The notes under the pieces: generated by a model | Seen by the model: only the letters and a program-made list of their open reading frames with translations | Databases searched by the model: none | What the model was told of the DNA's origin: nothing | Position numbers and translations under genes: made by a program | Source: an uncultured Amylibacter sp. | Lineage (GTDB): Bacteria > Pseudomonadota > Alphaproteobacteria > Rhodobacterales > Rhodobacteraceae | DNA: 64,000 nt | Direction of reading: 5' to 3' | NCBI GenBank assembly: GCA_943846615.1 | Contig: OX044354.1 | Span: 1,319,001-1,383,000 of the forward strand | Shown here: one piece after another, positions 47,582 through 56,680 of the stretch | How positions within the stretch are numbered: the first letter of the stretch is position 1 | Layout of the letters: every line of letters starts with the position of its first letter

Positions 47582-48623
47582 CCATCGCCCTTTGTAATGG
47601 TGTGCCTTTGGTCAGGGATTGCGTTGCAGTTTGCCCCAAGACACACTCGAAATATTTGGTATGTAATCCAAAACCTGGTCGCACACATTTGATGTTATCC
47701 GAGGTGAACACATCGCCAGATTTTATGTCGTTCGAAACATAGATTGAACGGCGGAATTGCTCAGATTTTTTTTCGGCTTCGCTGGCTGGGCCGAATTTAA
47801 CAACACCCAATGCATCCCAACCCTCGTTGATGACCTGAACATATTCTTTCATTTGTTGCGGCGTTGCGGAAAAGGCACCATCAACAGATTCGTCTGGCCC
47901 CGCCAGTTTCAGATGTTTTTCGAATACGGTTGCCCCTAATGCCACGGCTGCAATCGCCGCGGTGGTTCCAATGGTATGATCTGACAGGCCGATTTGGCAA
48001 TCCGGAAACTGTTCAGCCAATGCAGGTATGCGCCGTAGATTGCTGTCTGCGACCGCGGCGGGATAACTGCTGGTACAGGACAACAAACAAATGTCTTTGG
48101 CACCTGCATCACGCAGCACGCCGTATGTTTCGTTGATATCTTCGATGGAAGCCAATCCACAAGAAACGATCACTGGCTTTCCTGTTACTGCAATCTTTCT
48201 CAAAAGAGGGACGAAGGTGCTCTCGAATGAGGCAACTTTGTACAAGGGGACATGCAGCGATTCCAGCAGATCGACAGCTGTTTCATCAAAAGGCGACGAA
48301 AACGCCATTATGCCCAAACGTTTCGCCTCTGCGAATAGAGCGTCGTGCCATTCCCAAGGTGTGTGCGCCTCGTCATATAAATCGTACAATCTACGCCCGT
48401 GCCACAGACTGTTTTCATCATTGATTTGAAAATCAGGGCCATCACAATCCAGCGTGATTGTATCCGCACGATATGTTTGCAATTTTACCGCATCAACACC
48501 CGCATCAGCCGCAGCGCCAACCAAATCCATTGCGTGTTGGAAATTACCCATGTGGTTTCCTGAAATTTCAGCAATGATAAATGGGCGCTGATTTTTGGCA
48601 ACCTTGCGATCTAGAATTTGCAT
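47562..48623 (-). CDS. pseI: Pseudaminic acid synthase (PseI)
   Basis: A 353-residue NeuB-family enzyme that condenses 6-deoxy-AltdiNAc with phosphoenolpyruvate. The TIM barrel (1-280) starts 'FIIAEISGNHMGNFQHAMDLV' and has the PseI-type 'LWHGRRLYDLYDEAHTPWEWH', which separates it from sialic and legionaminic acid synthases. A SAF domain follows (about 290-350: 'SIYVSNDIKSGDVFTSDNIKCVRPGFGLH'). It is the last gene of a minus-strand set with the methyltransferase and the CMAH-like protein. Confidence 0.94.
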   Translation of the reverse strand: MQILDRKVAKNQRPFIIAEISGNHMGNFQHAMDLVGAAADAGVDAVKLQTYRADTITLDCDGPDFQINDENSLWHGRRLYDLYDEAHTPWEWHDALFAEAKRLGIMAFSSPFDETAVDLLESLHVPLYKVASFESTFVPLLRKIAVTGKPVIVSCGLASIEDINETYGVLRDAGAKDICLLSCTSSYPAAVADSNLRRIPALAEQFPDCQIGLSDHTIGTTAAIAAVALGATVFEKHLKLAGPDESVDGAFSATPQQMKEYVQVINEGWDALGVVKFGPASEAEKKSEQFRRSIYVSNDIKSGDVFTSDNIKCVRPGFGLHTKYFECVLGQTATQSLTKGTPLQRAMVTGLDD

Positions 48624-48659
48624 TGTAATTCCTCTGTTTTGGGCAACGATCAGTTGATT

Positions 48660-49586
48660 CTATTCATCGAACATTGCGGTGGCAAGAATGCCGTATTGGC
48701 GTTTCAAGATCGGAACATTTTCCAGTACAGGGAACACAAGCCCCGTGTCGTCTGAGGTTAAAAATCCATCGTTTTGTATTAACGGCATGTCGGTTCCAGG
48801 AACGCTGAATATTGGCTGCGGACGGTCTGGTATCTCCGTTTGTATCGGTGGTTCAATAACATAACACACCGTTGGATTGAGTGGGTTTTCCACGTTTTTT
48901 AGCGGGATGGTTTGCAACACATTTCCGCCCAAACGTTTCACTGTGCCTTCAATATCTTTAATATAGCCCAACCGATCCATTCGGGCCTGACCCGCATCCG
49001 AATTCAGCTCATACGAAGGCTCAAACAAGACGAGCTTATGCTTTGCGACCCTAAATAATTCGACCAAAAGGTTCGGAAGGTTTTCACCATTTGGTTCCAG
49101 TGCGTGGCTGGATGTAACCACATCAACTGATTTTGACATCAATGGAATAAATTTCATATCAGCCACGAACGATTTCACACTCACATCAGTATTCGAATTG
49201 TTCTTTTCCCAAAAGGCGTTACCTTTTCTAAGTCGAGACCAACTGATGTCCAATGCGAGAGCCTGAGAAATCGGTGATGTCATTTCGTTTACCATCAACG
49301 TCAGAGTCGTCAATTCGCCCGTACCAACATCCAATATCGATCCACCATCGGGAACGTGATCCGACAACATCGAAGCCAATTCAGATGCGTATGCCTGCAC
49401 CCGATCGCGGCTGGTGTTTGCATGTTCTGTATAACTACCCGATTGTAAATCATACGCAATTTCTATGATTTCTGATGTATTACTGGTTACTCCAAGTTTC
49501 TTACGAAGATGCTCGGTGATATTTTTACCCTGCGCATAAACCTCTTTTACTTCGAATAGGTCAATGTGGTTCAATTCTGAAGTCAT
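48660..49586 (-). CDS. Class I SAM-dependent methyltransferase in the nonulosonate cluster
   Basis: 308 residues. Motif I is 'SILDVGTGELTTLTLM', followed by 'ALDISWSRLRKGNAFW', and 'VVTSSHALEPNGENLPNLLVELFRVAKHKLVLFEP' gives the later Rossmann motifs. The C-terminal 60 residues ('LTSDDTGLVFPVLENVPIL') resemble a Trm112-like segment. Target unknown; lying 36 bases before pseI, O- or N-methylation of a nonulosonic acid or its precursor is a reasonable inference. Confidence 0.75.
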   Translation of the reverse strand: MTSELNHIDLFEVKEVYAQGKNITEHLRKKLGVTSNTSEIIEIAYDLQSGSYTEHANTSRDRVQAYASELASMLSDHVPDGGSILDVGTGELTTLTLMVNEMTSPISQALALDISWSRLRKGNAFWEKNNSNTDVSVKSFVADMKFIPLMSKSVDVVTSSHALEPNGENLPNLLVELFRVAKHKLVLFEPSYELNSDAGQARMDRLGYIKDIEGTVKRLGGNVLQTIPLKNVENPLNPTVCYVIEPPIQTEIPDRPQPIFSVPGTDMPLIQNDGFLTSDDTGLVFPVLENVPILKRQYGILATAMFDE

Positions 49587-49659
49587 CGGCAGGCTCCGTT
49601 CGGTTTACTGTCAGTCTTATTACAGAATTATGCTTACGCCGAAAGCACGGTTCGCTGCA

Positions 49660-50991
49660 TTAAACATGCAGGGCGTTTATCAAGATATGCGCGTCCATAC
49701 GATACACATCCGGCTTTCTGGCAAAATTCAGCAGGGCGCCGATTTCCAGATTGTTCCAATTTGCAAACCGCGGCCCCATCAGCGCCATTTTCAACAACCG
49801 TGGATCCAATTGGAAACGGTGATAATTGTCCAGCTCACCCAAGTCGTCGATGATATGAACATCCGATTCCAACAGATTTATGCAGGCGTATTTATCCTCG
49901 CTGATATCGAAAACAAGATTAAGATCTTCGAAGAAATTGATTTCTTTCTGCTTTCGTTTCAGGCGCGCCGTCGCGGTTTTGAACAGATCAACCAATGCCT
50001 CTGCGGTCGGGACTTCCTCGCTCTCGTAGACATGTTTGAATTTGCTGGCGACGTTTTTTATGTACTGTTTGCGTTTTTCCACGTCGATGGGGATGTATGT
50101 GGACGATTGGTTTTTTGTATCGAGCGAGAAGTTCTGGCCAAAATTCAATAATATGGGTTTGCTGTTACTTAGCATCGGGTCATTTTGAAAATAAGCTACC
50201 GCATCTTGGATCTCTGGAACTGGCAAAAACTGGTTCTTTGCATAATTTGGGCCGCCCAAAATATACGTTCCCGCGAACGGCAAATAATACGCAGGTTGTA
50301 GAAGTTTCAGTGTGTTCAGGCCTGTCGTTAGGCCGCTTAGCTTTGCTCGCTCCATACCGACGGCCATTTGTTCGGCATTATAATCCATCATGCAATGAGG
50401 ATACAGTGACGCACTGGTGTATCCAACCAATGCAAAATCAATTTTTGGATAAATCGTTTTAATCCGTTTTAGCGTCTTTTCAGCAATCAAGTACGGGCAA
50501 TCATTGGTGTTCACGAGAATATGTTGCCCATCGTCGATTACACATAAACTGTCCAGTTGCATTGAACCTTTGATTTCGGAAGTGATACAGCCAAACATGT
50601 TTCCACAAATGCTGGGATCGCAATCATCCGCGGCGAAAATCGACAGCTTTGTTGTATTTGACACCTCGAATGGCGCACCGTTTTCCAGTTCAATAACATT
50701 AAACCCAAGACGTTCGATTGCTGCCTTTAGGAAACCTTGGTGGTATTTGTGAATCAGAACAGTTGTAGATTTATCCAACAGAGCCATTGTTTTCGGATCG
50801 AAATGGTCTGGGTGAATATGGCTGATATACACGTAATCGACGTTGCTAAAATCACACTTATCCATGTCTATCGGTGGGTAGTTGCACCAAGCGCCGTAAT
50901 ACACACCATCACTGAGCCATGGATCACACAGGATGCTAACATCGCGCGTTTCAATTAGAATGGTTGCCGAACCGTATTTCGTTATCTTCAT
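49660..50991 (-). CDS. MBL-fold protein resembling the CMP-Neu5Ac hydroxylase catalytic domain, without Rieske domain
   Basis: 443 residues. 'LCDPWL' at 21-26, the metal site 'SHIHPDHFD' with H58, H60, D62 and H63, 'NTNDCPY' at 161-167, 'LQPAYYLPFAG' at 231-241, and a C-terminal 'KPDVYRMDAHILINAL' line up in order with animal CMAH segments (FDPWL, SHLHSDH, NTVDCTR, LQPRIYCPFAG, DIYHHLFWNHF). CMAH also needs an N-terminal Rieske 2Fe-2S domain; this protein starts directly with the MBL fold. It could hydroxylate, or simply hydrolyse, a nonulosonate derivative. UlaG-like lactonase is an alternative. It is 73 bases before the methyltransferase gene. Confidence 0.7.
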   Translation of the reverse strand: MKITKYGSATILIETRDVSILCDPWLSDGVYYGAWCNYPPIDMDKCDFSNVDYVYISHIHPDHFDPKTMALLDKSTTVLIHKYHQGFLKAAIERLGFNVIELENGAPFEVSNTTKLSIFAADDCDPSICGNMFGCITSEIKGSMQLDSLCVIDDGQHILVNTNDCPYLIAEKTLKRIKTIYPKIDFALVGYTSASLYPHCMMDYNAEQMAVGMERAKLSGLTTGLNTLKLLQPAYYLPFAGTYILGGPNYAKNQFLPVPEIQDAVAYFQNDPMLSNSKPILLNFGQNFSLDTKNQSSTYIPIDVEKRKQYIKNVASKFKHVYESEEVPTAEALVDLFKTATARLKRKQKEINFFEDLNLVFDISEDKYACINLLESDVHIIDDLGELDNYHRFQLDPRLLKMALMGPRFANWNNLEIGALLNFARKPDVYRMDAHILINALHV

Positions 50992-51032
50992 TGGCAGATC
51001 TCCTTATGCAGGCATTAGAGGCTTTTTCGGAA

Positions 51033-52634
51033 TTACCATTTCCCAGAATTCCACAAAAAGTTACCCAAAGCATGGTTTGCATATAAGCGCTTATTCATTT
51101 CTTCGACGCCATCATATTTTTGAATCATAGATTGATTTTCCGACAGCATAGAAACCCCCATATTCGCCCGGCGATCCCGAAGTTCATAGCCCAAAAGTTC
51201 CAACAGCGTAGGGAATACATCGATTGGCGAAGCTAATTTAGAGACATTTAAAGATGGAACGTCACCTTTGACAAAGAACAGGTTCTTGCGTTGTTCTTGG
51301 GTTTCAAATTCGTCATATACTGTATTATGTTGGGCCAAATGATCGCTCATCACTACAAAAATAGTGTCTTCCATCAGACCCTTACTTTCCACGTAATCAT
51401 AAAATTTAATGAGGGATTCAAAGCTGCACCCAATTGCCGCTGGTATTTTCGAAACACCTTCAGGGGGATTTGGGCAATTTTTGTCCAAAAATGCATCTGG
51501 CCCATGGGTGGAAATCGTAAGGTAAGAGAGTACAAACGGCTCTTCTTTAGAAGAAAGGAAGTCCACCTCCTTGCGCAGATGCTCGTAAAGGAAAGCATCA
51601 TTTAAACCCCACAAGTTTCCGCGTGTTTCAAGTTCACTTTCATCGACTGAAAACTTATCAAAAATACGAGAGTATCCGTGTTGGGACAAAAAGCTGCGTT
51701 TCGAATACTTACGCGCATCGGCCCCATTCATATAAGACAAAGTGTACCCATCCGCAGACAGTCTGTCGCCCAAACACTCTATCTTCTCGTAAAATGATTT
51801 CACTTCCATGCCCGCTTTTTTGCGCATGTATAGCCCTTGGTTCATGCCACTAGGCAACAACGGTACGCCGCATTGTGTCGATACGATGCCAGCAATCGTA
51901 AAGTTGGTTCCATTGGTTTGCAGCAAGTTCGACGCGGTAAATGCATCAGCCATCAATGGCTTAACCTTACTGAATTCTTTTTTGGTTGGTTCAATATGCT
52001 CGTAGGTTTGTTCCAGACTTTCGAGGTAAACGATGATCATGTTTTTCTTGATTGCCGGGCTTTTGGTGAAAACCGGTCTAAAATAGTGTTCGTCTATTTT
52101 AAAATTCACCAAAATTGGATTTGGGAAGACGATCCGAAATAAATATTTACTGACCGGGTTAATACATAAAAAAGCGAGCCCACTGATCAACAGCACGTTT
52201 TGAAAACCACGCAACCGTTTATTGAAATACATCGCAGTAACCACTAGTATATACAGGAAGACGCTATAGACCTCAGTTTTAACTTGGAAGCTGCCGCGTG
52301 CTATTGCGCGAACCTCTTCGATGCCATTATCACGAAAAAACAAAATGATTGGTTCAATATCATTTGCACCTAATGTCAATTTTAACAGCGCAAATGGGAA
52401 TGAAATCATGATGACGATAAACCAAAATAAAAGATGCTTCTTACTGTTCGCATCGCCCTGAGATTTTGGTTTGAGGCACATCAAAAGCAGCGCCGAGAAA
52501 ATCACTAACGGCCAAAAAAATTTCGACCCAAACGATCCCGTTTTTACAAAGAAAAACCCTAGCAACCAGCAAAAAACTACGAGAAAAAACGCGCGTAGGA
52601 CCTGTGATAATATTGATCTTAATTTGGTCTTCAT
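51033..52634 (-). CDS. OpgB/MdoB-like phosphoglycerol transferase (LTA synthase superfamily)
   Basis: 533 residues: four or five N-terminal helices (to about 170), then a periplasmic sulfatase-fold domain. 'IIVYLESLEQTY' gives the metal-binding Glu, 'NGTNFTIAGIVSTQCGVPL' (about 241-259) carries the nucleophile Thr and closely matches E. coli OpgB, and 'VMSDHLAQHNTVYDEF' supplies Asp-His ligands. OpgB moves phosphoglycerol from phosphatidylglycerol to glucans; here the acceptor may be a surface glycan. It is shorter than OpgB (about 760), lacking its C-terminal domain. Same strand as the MBL gene, 41 bases apart. Confidence 0.85.
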   Translation of the reverse strand: MKTKLRSILSQVLRAFFLVVFCWLLGFFFVKTGSFGSKFFWPLVIFSALLLMCLKPKSQGDANSKKHLLFWFIVIMISFPFALLKLTLGANDIEPIILFFRDNGIEEVRAIARGSFQVKTEVYSVFLYILVVTAMYFNKRLRGFQNVLLISGLAFLCINPVSKYLFRIVFPNPILVNFKIDEHYFRPVFTKSPAIKKNMIIVYLESLEQTYEHIEPTKKEFSKVKPLMADAFTASNLLQTNGTNFTIAGIVSTQCGVPLLPSGMNQGLYMRKKAGMEVKSFYEKIECLGDRLSADGYTLSYMNGADARKYSKRSFLSQHGYSRIFDKFSVDESELETRGNLWGLNDAFLYEHLRKEVDFLSSKEEPFVLSYLTISTHGPDAFLDKNCPNPPEGVSKIPAAIGCSFESLIKFYDYVESKGLMEDTIFVVMSDHLAQHNTVYDEFETQEQRKNLFFVKGDVPSLNVSKLASPIDVFPTLLELLGYELRDRRANMGVSMLSENQSMIQKYDGVEEMNKRLYANHALGNFLWNSGKW

Positions 52635-52803
52635 AAATCCTTGGCTCTTCTTTTGTAAGATCAGTAAATCATATTTAATTTAGTATATTATTTGTAAGTA
52701 TTGTTACGCGCGGACTATGGCGTAATTATGAACATTTAGGCAAGTGGCAGTGTATAAATTGTGCACTTAGAATTTTTTGCCATATGCAATCACGCCACCA
52801 TGG

Positions 52804-53463
52804 TTATTGGGCGCGCATATTGCGTAAATGGCATGCGATACCTTCCTTCAAATCTTCAAAATATGTCAACTTTCCATTCTCTAACACGGCGGCGGCCGTA
52901 CATATTTCTTGGATCAAGGGCATAGAGTGAGAAACCACCAGTGCACCGCTGGTCTCCAGTCGTTCATTTAAATACCGTTTGCTCTTCTCTTTGAAGTTAG
53001 CGTCGCCAACGGATGTTACTTCGTCAATCAAATAAGTGTCGAATTTAATCCCAATGGACACGCCAAACGCCAAACGCGAACGCATGCCAGATGAATAAGT
53101 GCGAATCGGCAAGCGAAAGTGGCTGCCTAATTGTGCGAAATCTTCGACGAAATCGGATAGTTCGGCGGTATCCACTCCATATACCCGCGCGATAAAGCGC
53201 GTGTTTTGTGCGCCTGTCAAATCGGGGTGAAAACTGCCTGCGAAACCCACGGGCCACGAAATCGCACCGGTTGTTCGGATTTCGCCCGCGTCCAAACGCA
53301 AACTGCCGCCGATCATATTAAGCAATGTGGATTTACCCGCCCCATTTCGCCCCAACATGGCAATAGATTTATCCGAAGGGAATGTCGCGGATATTTTGTC
53401 AGCCACCAACTTTCGACGGCCGTTCAATCGAAATTCTTTGGAAATCCCATCCAAGACAATCAT
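52804..53463 (-). CDS. Capsule-type ABC transporter ATPase (KpsT-like)
   Basis: About 219 residues. Walker A is LGRNGAGKST, the 'TYSSGMRSRLAFGVSIGIKFDTYLIDEVTSVGD' stretch holds the signature and Walker B in the KpsT/CtrD/BexA form, and 'VVSHSMPLIQEIC' is the H-loop. It powers export of a lipid-linked capsular polysaccharide with the KpsM-like permease. The frame opens at 53514, but the ATG at 53463 starts MIVLDGISKEF, two bases after the kpsE-like stop, and is preferred. Confidence 0.92.
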   Translation of the reverse strand: MIVLDGISKEFRLNGRRKLVADKISATFPSDKSIAMLGRNGAGKSTLLNMIGGSLRLDAGEIRTTGAISWPVGFAGSFHPDLTGAQNTRFIARVYGVDTAELSDFVEDFAQLGSHFRLPIRTYSSGMRSRLAFGVSIGIKFDTYLIDEVTSVGDANFKEKSKRYLNERLETSGALVVSHSMPLIQEICTAAAVLENGKLTYFEDLKEGIACHLRNMRAQ

Positions 53464-53465
53464 TC

Positions 53466-54668
53466 TTAGCGTCGATCCCAGATGCTGTAGACCATCAAAA
53501 TGCAAATCGACCACACCAGCAACAAAACTGTAATAACGATAAATGCTAGAATACCGCGTTCCGGAAACTTGGACGATTCTGCCGTAGTTGGGCCCAGATA
53601 AGACGCCAAATAGCGACTTTGGCGATTTGATTCGGCCAAAGCACGATCATAAACCGCCTGACCGGATAGGTAACTGGCTTCAGCAAACTCGCGATCGACC
53701 TCTAATGCCTCAAACTCGCCCAAGACGGTGGCCAAAACTTCGTTGCCATCCGAGCCAGCTAGACCAAATTTTTTGCGCTCTTCTTTGATGCGTTCTTCGA
53801 TGACTTTGATACGGCGTTGTGCCTGCTCGATGCGAGGATCGTTTTGGCGTGTAACACCCGTCAGCAGGTCCAGTTCGATGAATTCTTCGGCCAAACGTTG
53901 TTGCATTGTGTTCAACAGACCAAGTTGCCCTTGGATGTCTGACGTTGGGTCAACAATCTGTTTTAGATTACGAAAAGTGGTGATTTCTTGGCGCGCAGCC
54001 TTCAATCGATCAACAGCATTTTGAAGGTCCTCGCGGGCAAATTTTATTGCATCCTCGCGGGCAATTGCAGAAATGCGATTGATCAAGATTGATGATCTCT
54101 CGAAGATCGTACTTGCGATGGCATTGGCATCTTCGGGTGCGAATGCATTCACACGCAATTCTATCAACCGCGTGCCTGAATCATAACTGATTTTGACCAT
54201 ACGATCCCAGTATTCTAGAAGGTCTTCGATCGAGCCTTCTGGATCGAATGCAAAATAAAAATCGCCTTCCGGCTTTGCATATAGCTTGCGTAGATCTAAT
54301 TCGGCATCCACTTCTGTCACCATTTGTTGACTTTGGATGAATTCATTCAGAATATCCGCATCCGACGAACTGCCCGATGAAAGGCTGGTTAAGCCGCCCA
54401 ATAAATCTAAATCTGCGCCCGCTGATTCACTCTGAATGGTGAAACCAACGTAGGATGCATATTGATCAGCAGCGCGTGTATAGAGATACCCCAACACCAA
54501 AAACGCAGGCAAAATGACCGCCAAAAGAAAAGAAATCGCAACCAGGCGGTGCCGCTTTTTAACACGACTTGGGCCAACAGATTGGGCGGGTTTAGGCGCA
54601 GCTGGCGTTGTTTGTTCAACGTCCGCAGGCGCTGGTGTCGCTTGCTTTTGTTTGGTCTCAGATGTCAC
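53466..54668 (-). CDS. Capsule export inner-membrane protein (KpsE/CtrB/BexC-like)
   Basis: A 400-residue polysaccharide copolymerase-type protein with helices at about 40-62 and 370-392 and a long coiled-coil periplasmic part between. 'SYVGFTIQSESAGADLDLLGG' and 'QSQQMVTEVDAELDLRKLY' are typical. A Pro/Ala-rich cytoplasmic tail (residues 8-36) precedes the first helix. It bridges the ABC exporter to an outer-membrane KpsD/Wza-type channel, which is not in the window. It starts with GTG at 54668. Confidence 0.9.
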   Translation of the reverse strand: MTSETKQKQATPAPADVEQTTPAAPKPAQSVGPSRVKKRHRLVAISFLLAVILPAFLVLGYLYTRAADQYASYVGFTIQSESAGADLDLLGGLTSLSSGSSSDADILNEFIQSQQMVTEVDAELDLRKLYAKPEGDFYFAFDPEGSIEDLLEYWDRMVKISYDSGTRLIELRVNAFAPEDANAIASTIFERSSILINRISAIAREDAIKFAREDLQNAVDRLKAARQEITTFRNLKQIVDPTSDIQGQLGLLNTMQQRLAEEFIELDLLTGVTRQNDPRIEQAQRRIKVIEERIKEERKKFGLAGSDGNEVLATVLGEFEALEVDREFAEASYLSGQAVYDRALAESNRQSRYLASYLGPTTAESSKFPERGILAFIVITVLLLVWSICILMVYSIWDRR

Positions 54669-54778
54669 TTTGAACCCTACTCTTGCCAGTCATTATCTAA
54701 TTCCTTATTCCGTATATACACTACTACCACTGGTGCAATAGATAAAGCATCAGCTACAATCGCGCCAAAGGACTGTAA

Positions 54779-55558
54779 ATGCGGACCAATACACCAAAGT
54801 TCAGCACCCCACGCGCCATTTTTGCATTGATTGTGCGCGAAATGTCCACGACCTATGGGCGTTCGCCTGGGGGCTACTTCTGGGCGGTTGCGGAACCAAT
54901 TGCGGGCATTGCATTGCTAACCTTTTTTTTCAGTTTAATGCTTCGCGCTCCCGCTCTTGGAAGTAACTTTGCATATTTTTATGCGACCGGAATGGTGCCA
55001 TTCACGTTTTACGTGGATGTAAACGCAAAGGTTTCTCTTTCTCTTAAATTTTCAAGGCAATTACTGTTTTACCCAAGAGTGACATTTACCGATGCGTTGA
55101 TTGCACGCTTTCTCTTAAGCTTCTTCACCCAAATTCTTATTTTCTTTCTCGTATTTTTAATCATCATCCAAGCCTATGATATTAAGCCCACACTTGATTT
55201 CAAATCCATTTTTATCGGCCTTGGCATGGCCGCAATCTTGGGTCTGGGTATTGGGACTATGAATTGCTTTTTGATCCTACGAATACCAGTCTGGCAGCGT
55301 ATCTGGGCAATTTTTACGCGCCCGCTATTCCTTGTCTCGAGCATATTTTATTTGTTCGAGACAGTGCCAGAGCCCTTTAAAAGCTTTCTTTGGTATAATC
55401 CATTAGTCCACATTGTTGGCATGATGCGTCGCGGCTTTTTCGCCACTTACGATGCCGCCTACGTGTCGGTAAGTTTCGTATGCATTCTATCGTTGGTTTT
55501 GATGGGGTTTGGACTGTTGCTTTTGGGGACATACCAACGTGATCTACTGCACAAATGA
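54779..55558 (+). CDS. Capsule-type ABC transporter permease (KpsM-like)
   Basis: A 259-residue ABC-2 permease with about six helices. 'REMSTTYGRSPGGYFWAVAEPIAGIALLTFFFSLM' is the usual KpsM/CtrC opening, and 'NPLVHIVGMMRRGFFATYDAAYVS' the late motif. It should pair with the KpsT-like ATPase, but is divergent from the kpsE-kpsT pair with 110 bases between the two starts, so a shared control region there probably balances the components. Confidence 0.9.
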   Translation: MRTNTPKFSTPRAIFALIVREMSTTYGRSPGGYFWAVAEPIAGIALLTFFFSLMLRAPALGSNFAYFYATGMVPFTFYVDVNAKVSLSLKFSRQLLFYPRVTFTDALIARFLLSFFTQILIFFLVFLIIIQAYDIKPTLDFKSIFIGLGMAAILGLGIGTMNCFLILRIPVWQRIWAIFTRPLFLVSSIFYLFETVPEPFKSFLWYNPLVHIVGMMRRGFFATYDAAYVSVSFVCILSLVLMGFGLLLLGTYQRDLLHK

Positions 55559-55584
55559 TACTGCCCCCAGACCGAAGCCAATAC

Positions 55585-56679
55585 CTATTCAAATGTAATT
55601 GGCGGTAATGAAAGGCTGCGCAAAAGTATGTTGTGTGCTTGCTTTTTGCCGACGCGGTCGTCGTGTTTAAGGTTTCTCAAAGCCTTTATCAATTTGGAAT
55701 GAAGCGTGGGAAATTCAGTTTCTAAGTACGCTGATATAACCTTTAGCTCGATCGCGGATGGCTCAACCACGCCCCTGTCAACAATCTCATGATCGGTGAA
55801 TAACTTGCCATCTTCTCGACCACAGAAATGCTGAGCGATGTGGCGATTTCCCTGTTCAAACCTATCCAGTATTCTTTGACGTTGTTCTTGGGAAAGAGTG
55901 TCCTTATCGCGATAGCCGTCGCCGCCATCGGATTTCAACTTAGCCGAATAAGCGAATAGGAATTCATTGAAATTTGCGCTCTTGTCTACGTTCTCAATCA
56001 CATTATTAATTAGGCGTTTGTATTCCAGGCTTTCGTTACTCAACCTCGGATTTAAATCTCCTTTTTCCAAAGGAACGAACTGAGATGTGTCAGATATCTG
56101 CAATCCACCTGTCAAAAAATCTTCGATCAAGTCACCCTTGACGAACTGGTTTTTCTCATAGGCGCGAACAATCAAATTTTCAGCACCGACATGTTTTTCC
56201 CATACCGAAATTCGTTCTTGGTAGTCGTATGAGTGCAGCTTTTTTTCCAGAATGGCATCAATCTTGCCACGCTGCAAACCCGCCTTAACCATCTGATTGT
56301 AACCGGCCATAACCAATTCATCTTGGCGGCGAAGGTAGATGACAATCTTAAGATTGAAATGTTCTTTGATGGCTTCGCAAAATGGCCCAACCAATTCCTC
56401 GGCAGTCCATGCAATCAGCTCAGACGACATAACAAAGTTATTCTCGCTCTGCGCTGCCAGTTTTGGAACCCATCTATTTGACTCGAGGAAAAACCATTTT
56501 GCCTTGGTCAAAAAAGGCGGGATATGGGGAGAGATTAAGTGGTGTGCACAGGATCTTTGTCCGAGCTGGGGATAGGAAAAGCCTTGGGCGTTAAACGCCG
56601 CTTTATTTGCTGCACAAAAGTTCTGGATGGCCGTCGTGCCTGTCTTGCCCATTCCAATGTGCAAATATAAATTTTTCAA
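55585..56679 (-). CDS. Sulfotransferase-like P-loop protein
   Basis: 364 residues. 'LHIGMGKTGTTAIQNF' (residues 6-21) is the 5'-phosphosulfate-binding loop of PAPS sulfotransferase-like proteins, and 'LKIVIYLRRQDELVMAGYNQMVKAG' is the 3'-phosphate site region. It may sulfate a surface glycan, although many such bacterial proteins lack proven activity. Start is TTG at 56679, one base after the epimerase stop; no ATG comes before residue 10. Last gene of a four-gene operon. Confidence 0.75.
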   Translation of the reverse strand: MKNLYLHIGMGKTGTTAIQNFCAANKAAFNAQGFSYPQLGQRSCAHHLISPHIPPFLTKAKWFFLESNRWVPKLAAQSENNFVMSSELIAWTAEELVGPFCEAIKEHFNLKIVIYLRRQDELVMAGYNQMVKAGLQRGKIDAILEKKLHSYDYQERISVWEKHVGAENLIVRAYEKNQFVKGDLIEDFLTGGLQISDTSQFVPLEKGDLNPRLSNESLEYKRLINNVIENVDKSANFNEFLFAYSAKLKSDGGDGYRDKDTLSQEQRQRILDRFEQGNRHIAQHFCGREDGKLFTDHEIVDRGVVEPSAIELKVISAYLETEFPTLHSKLIKALRNLKHDDRVGKKQAHNILLRSLSLPPITFE

Positions 56680-56680
56680 A

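Noticed and set aside
38654..48623. Legionaminic or sialic acid pathway instead of pseudaminic acid
   Set aside because: PseC- and PseI-specific motifs and an inverting dehydratase are present; no NeuC-like 2-epimerase or LegB-type dehydratase is seen.
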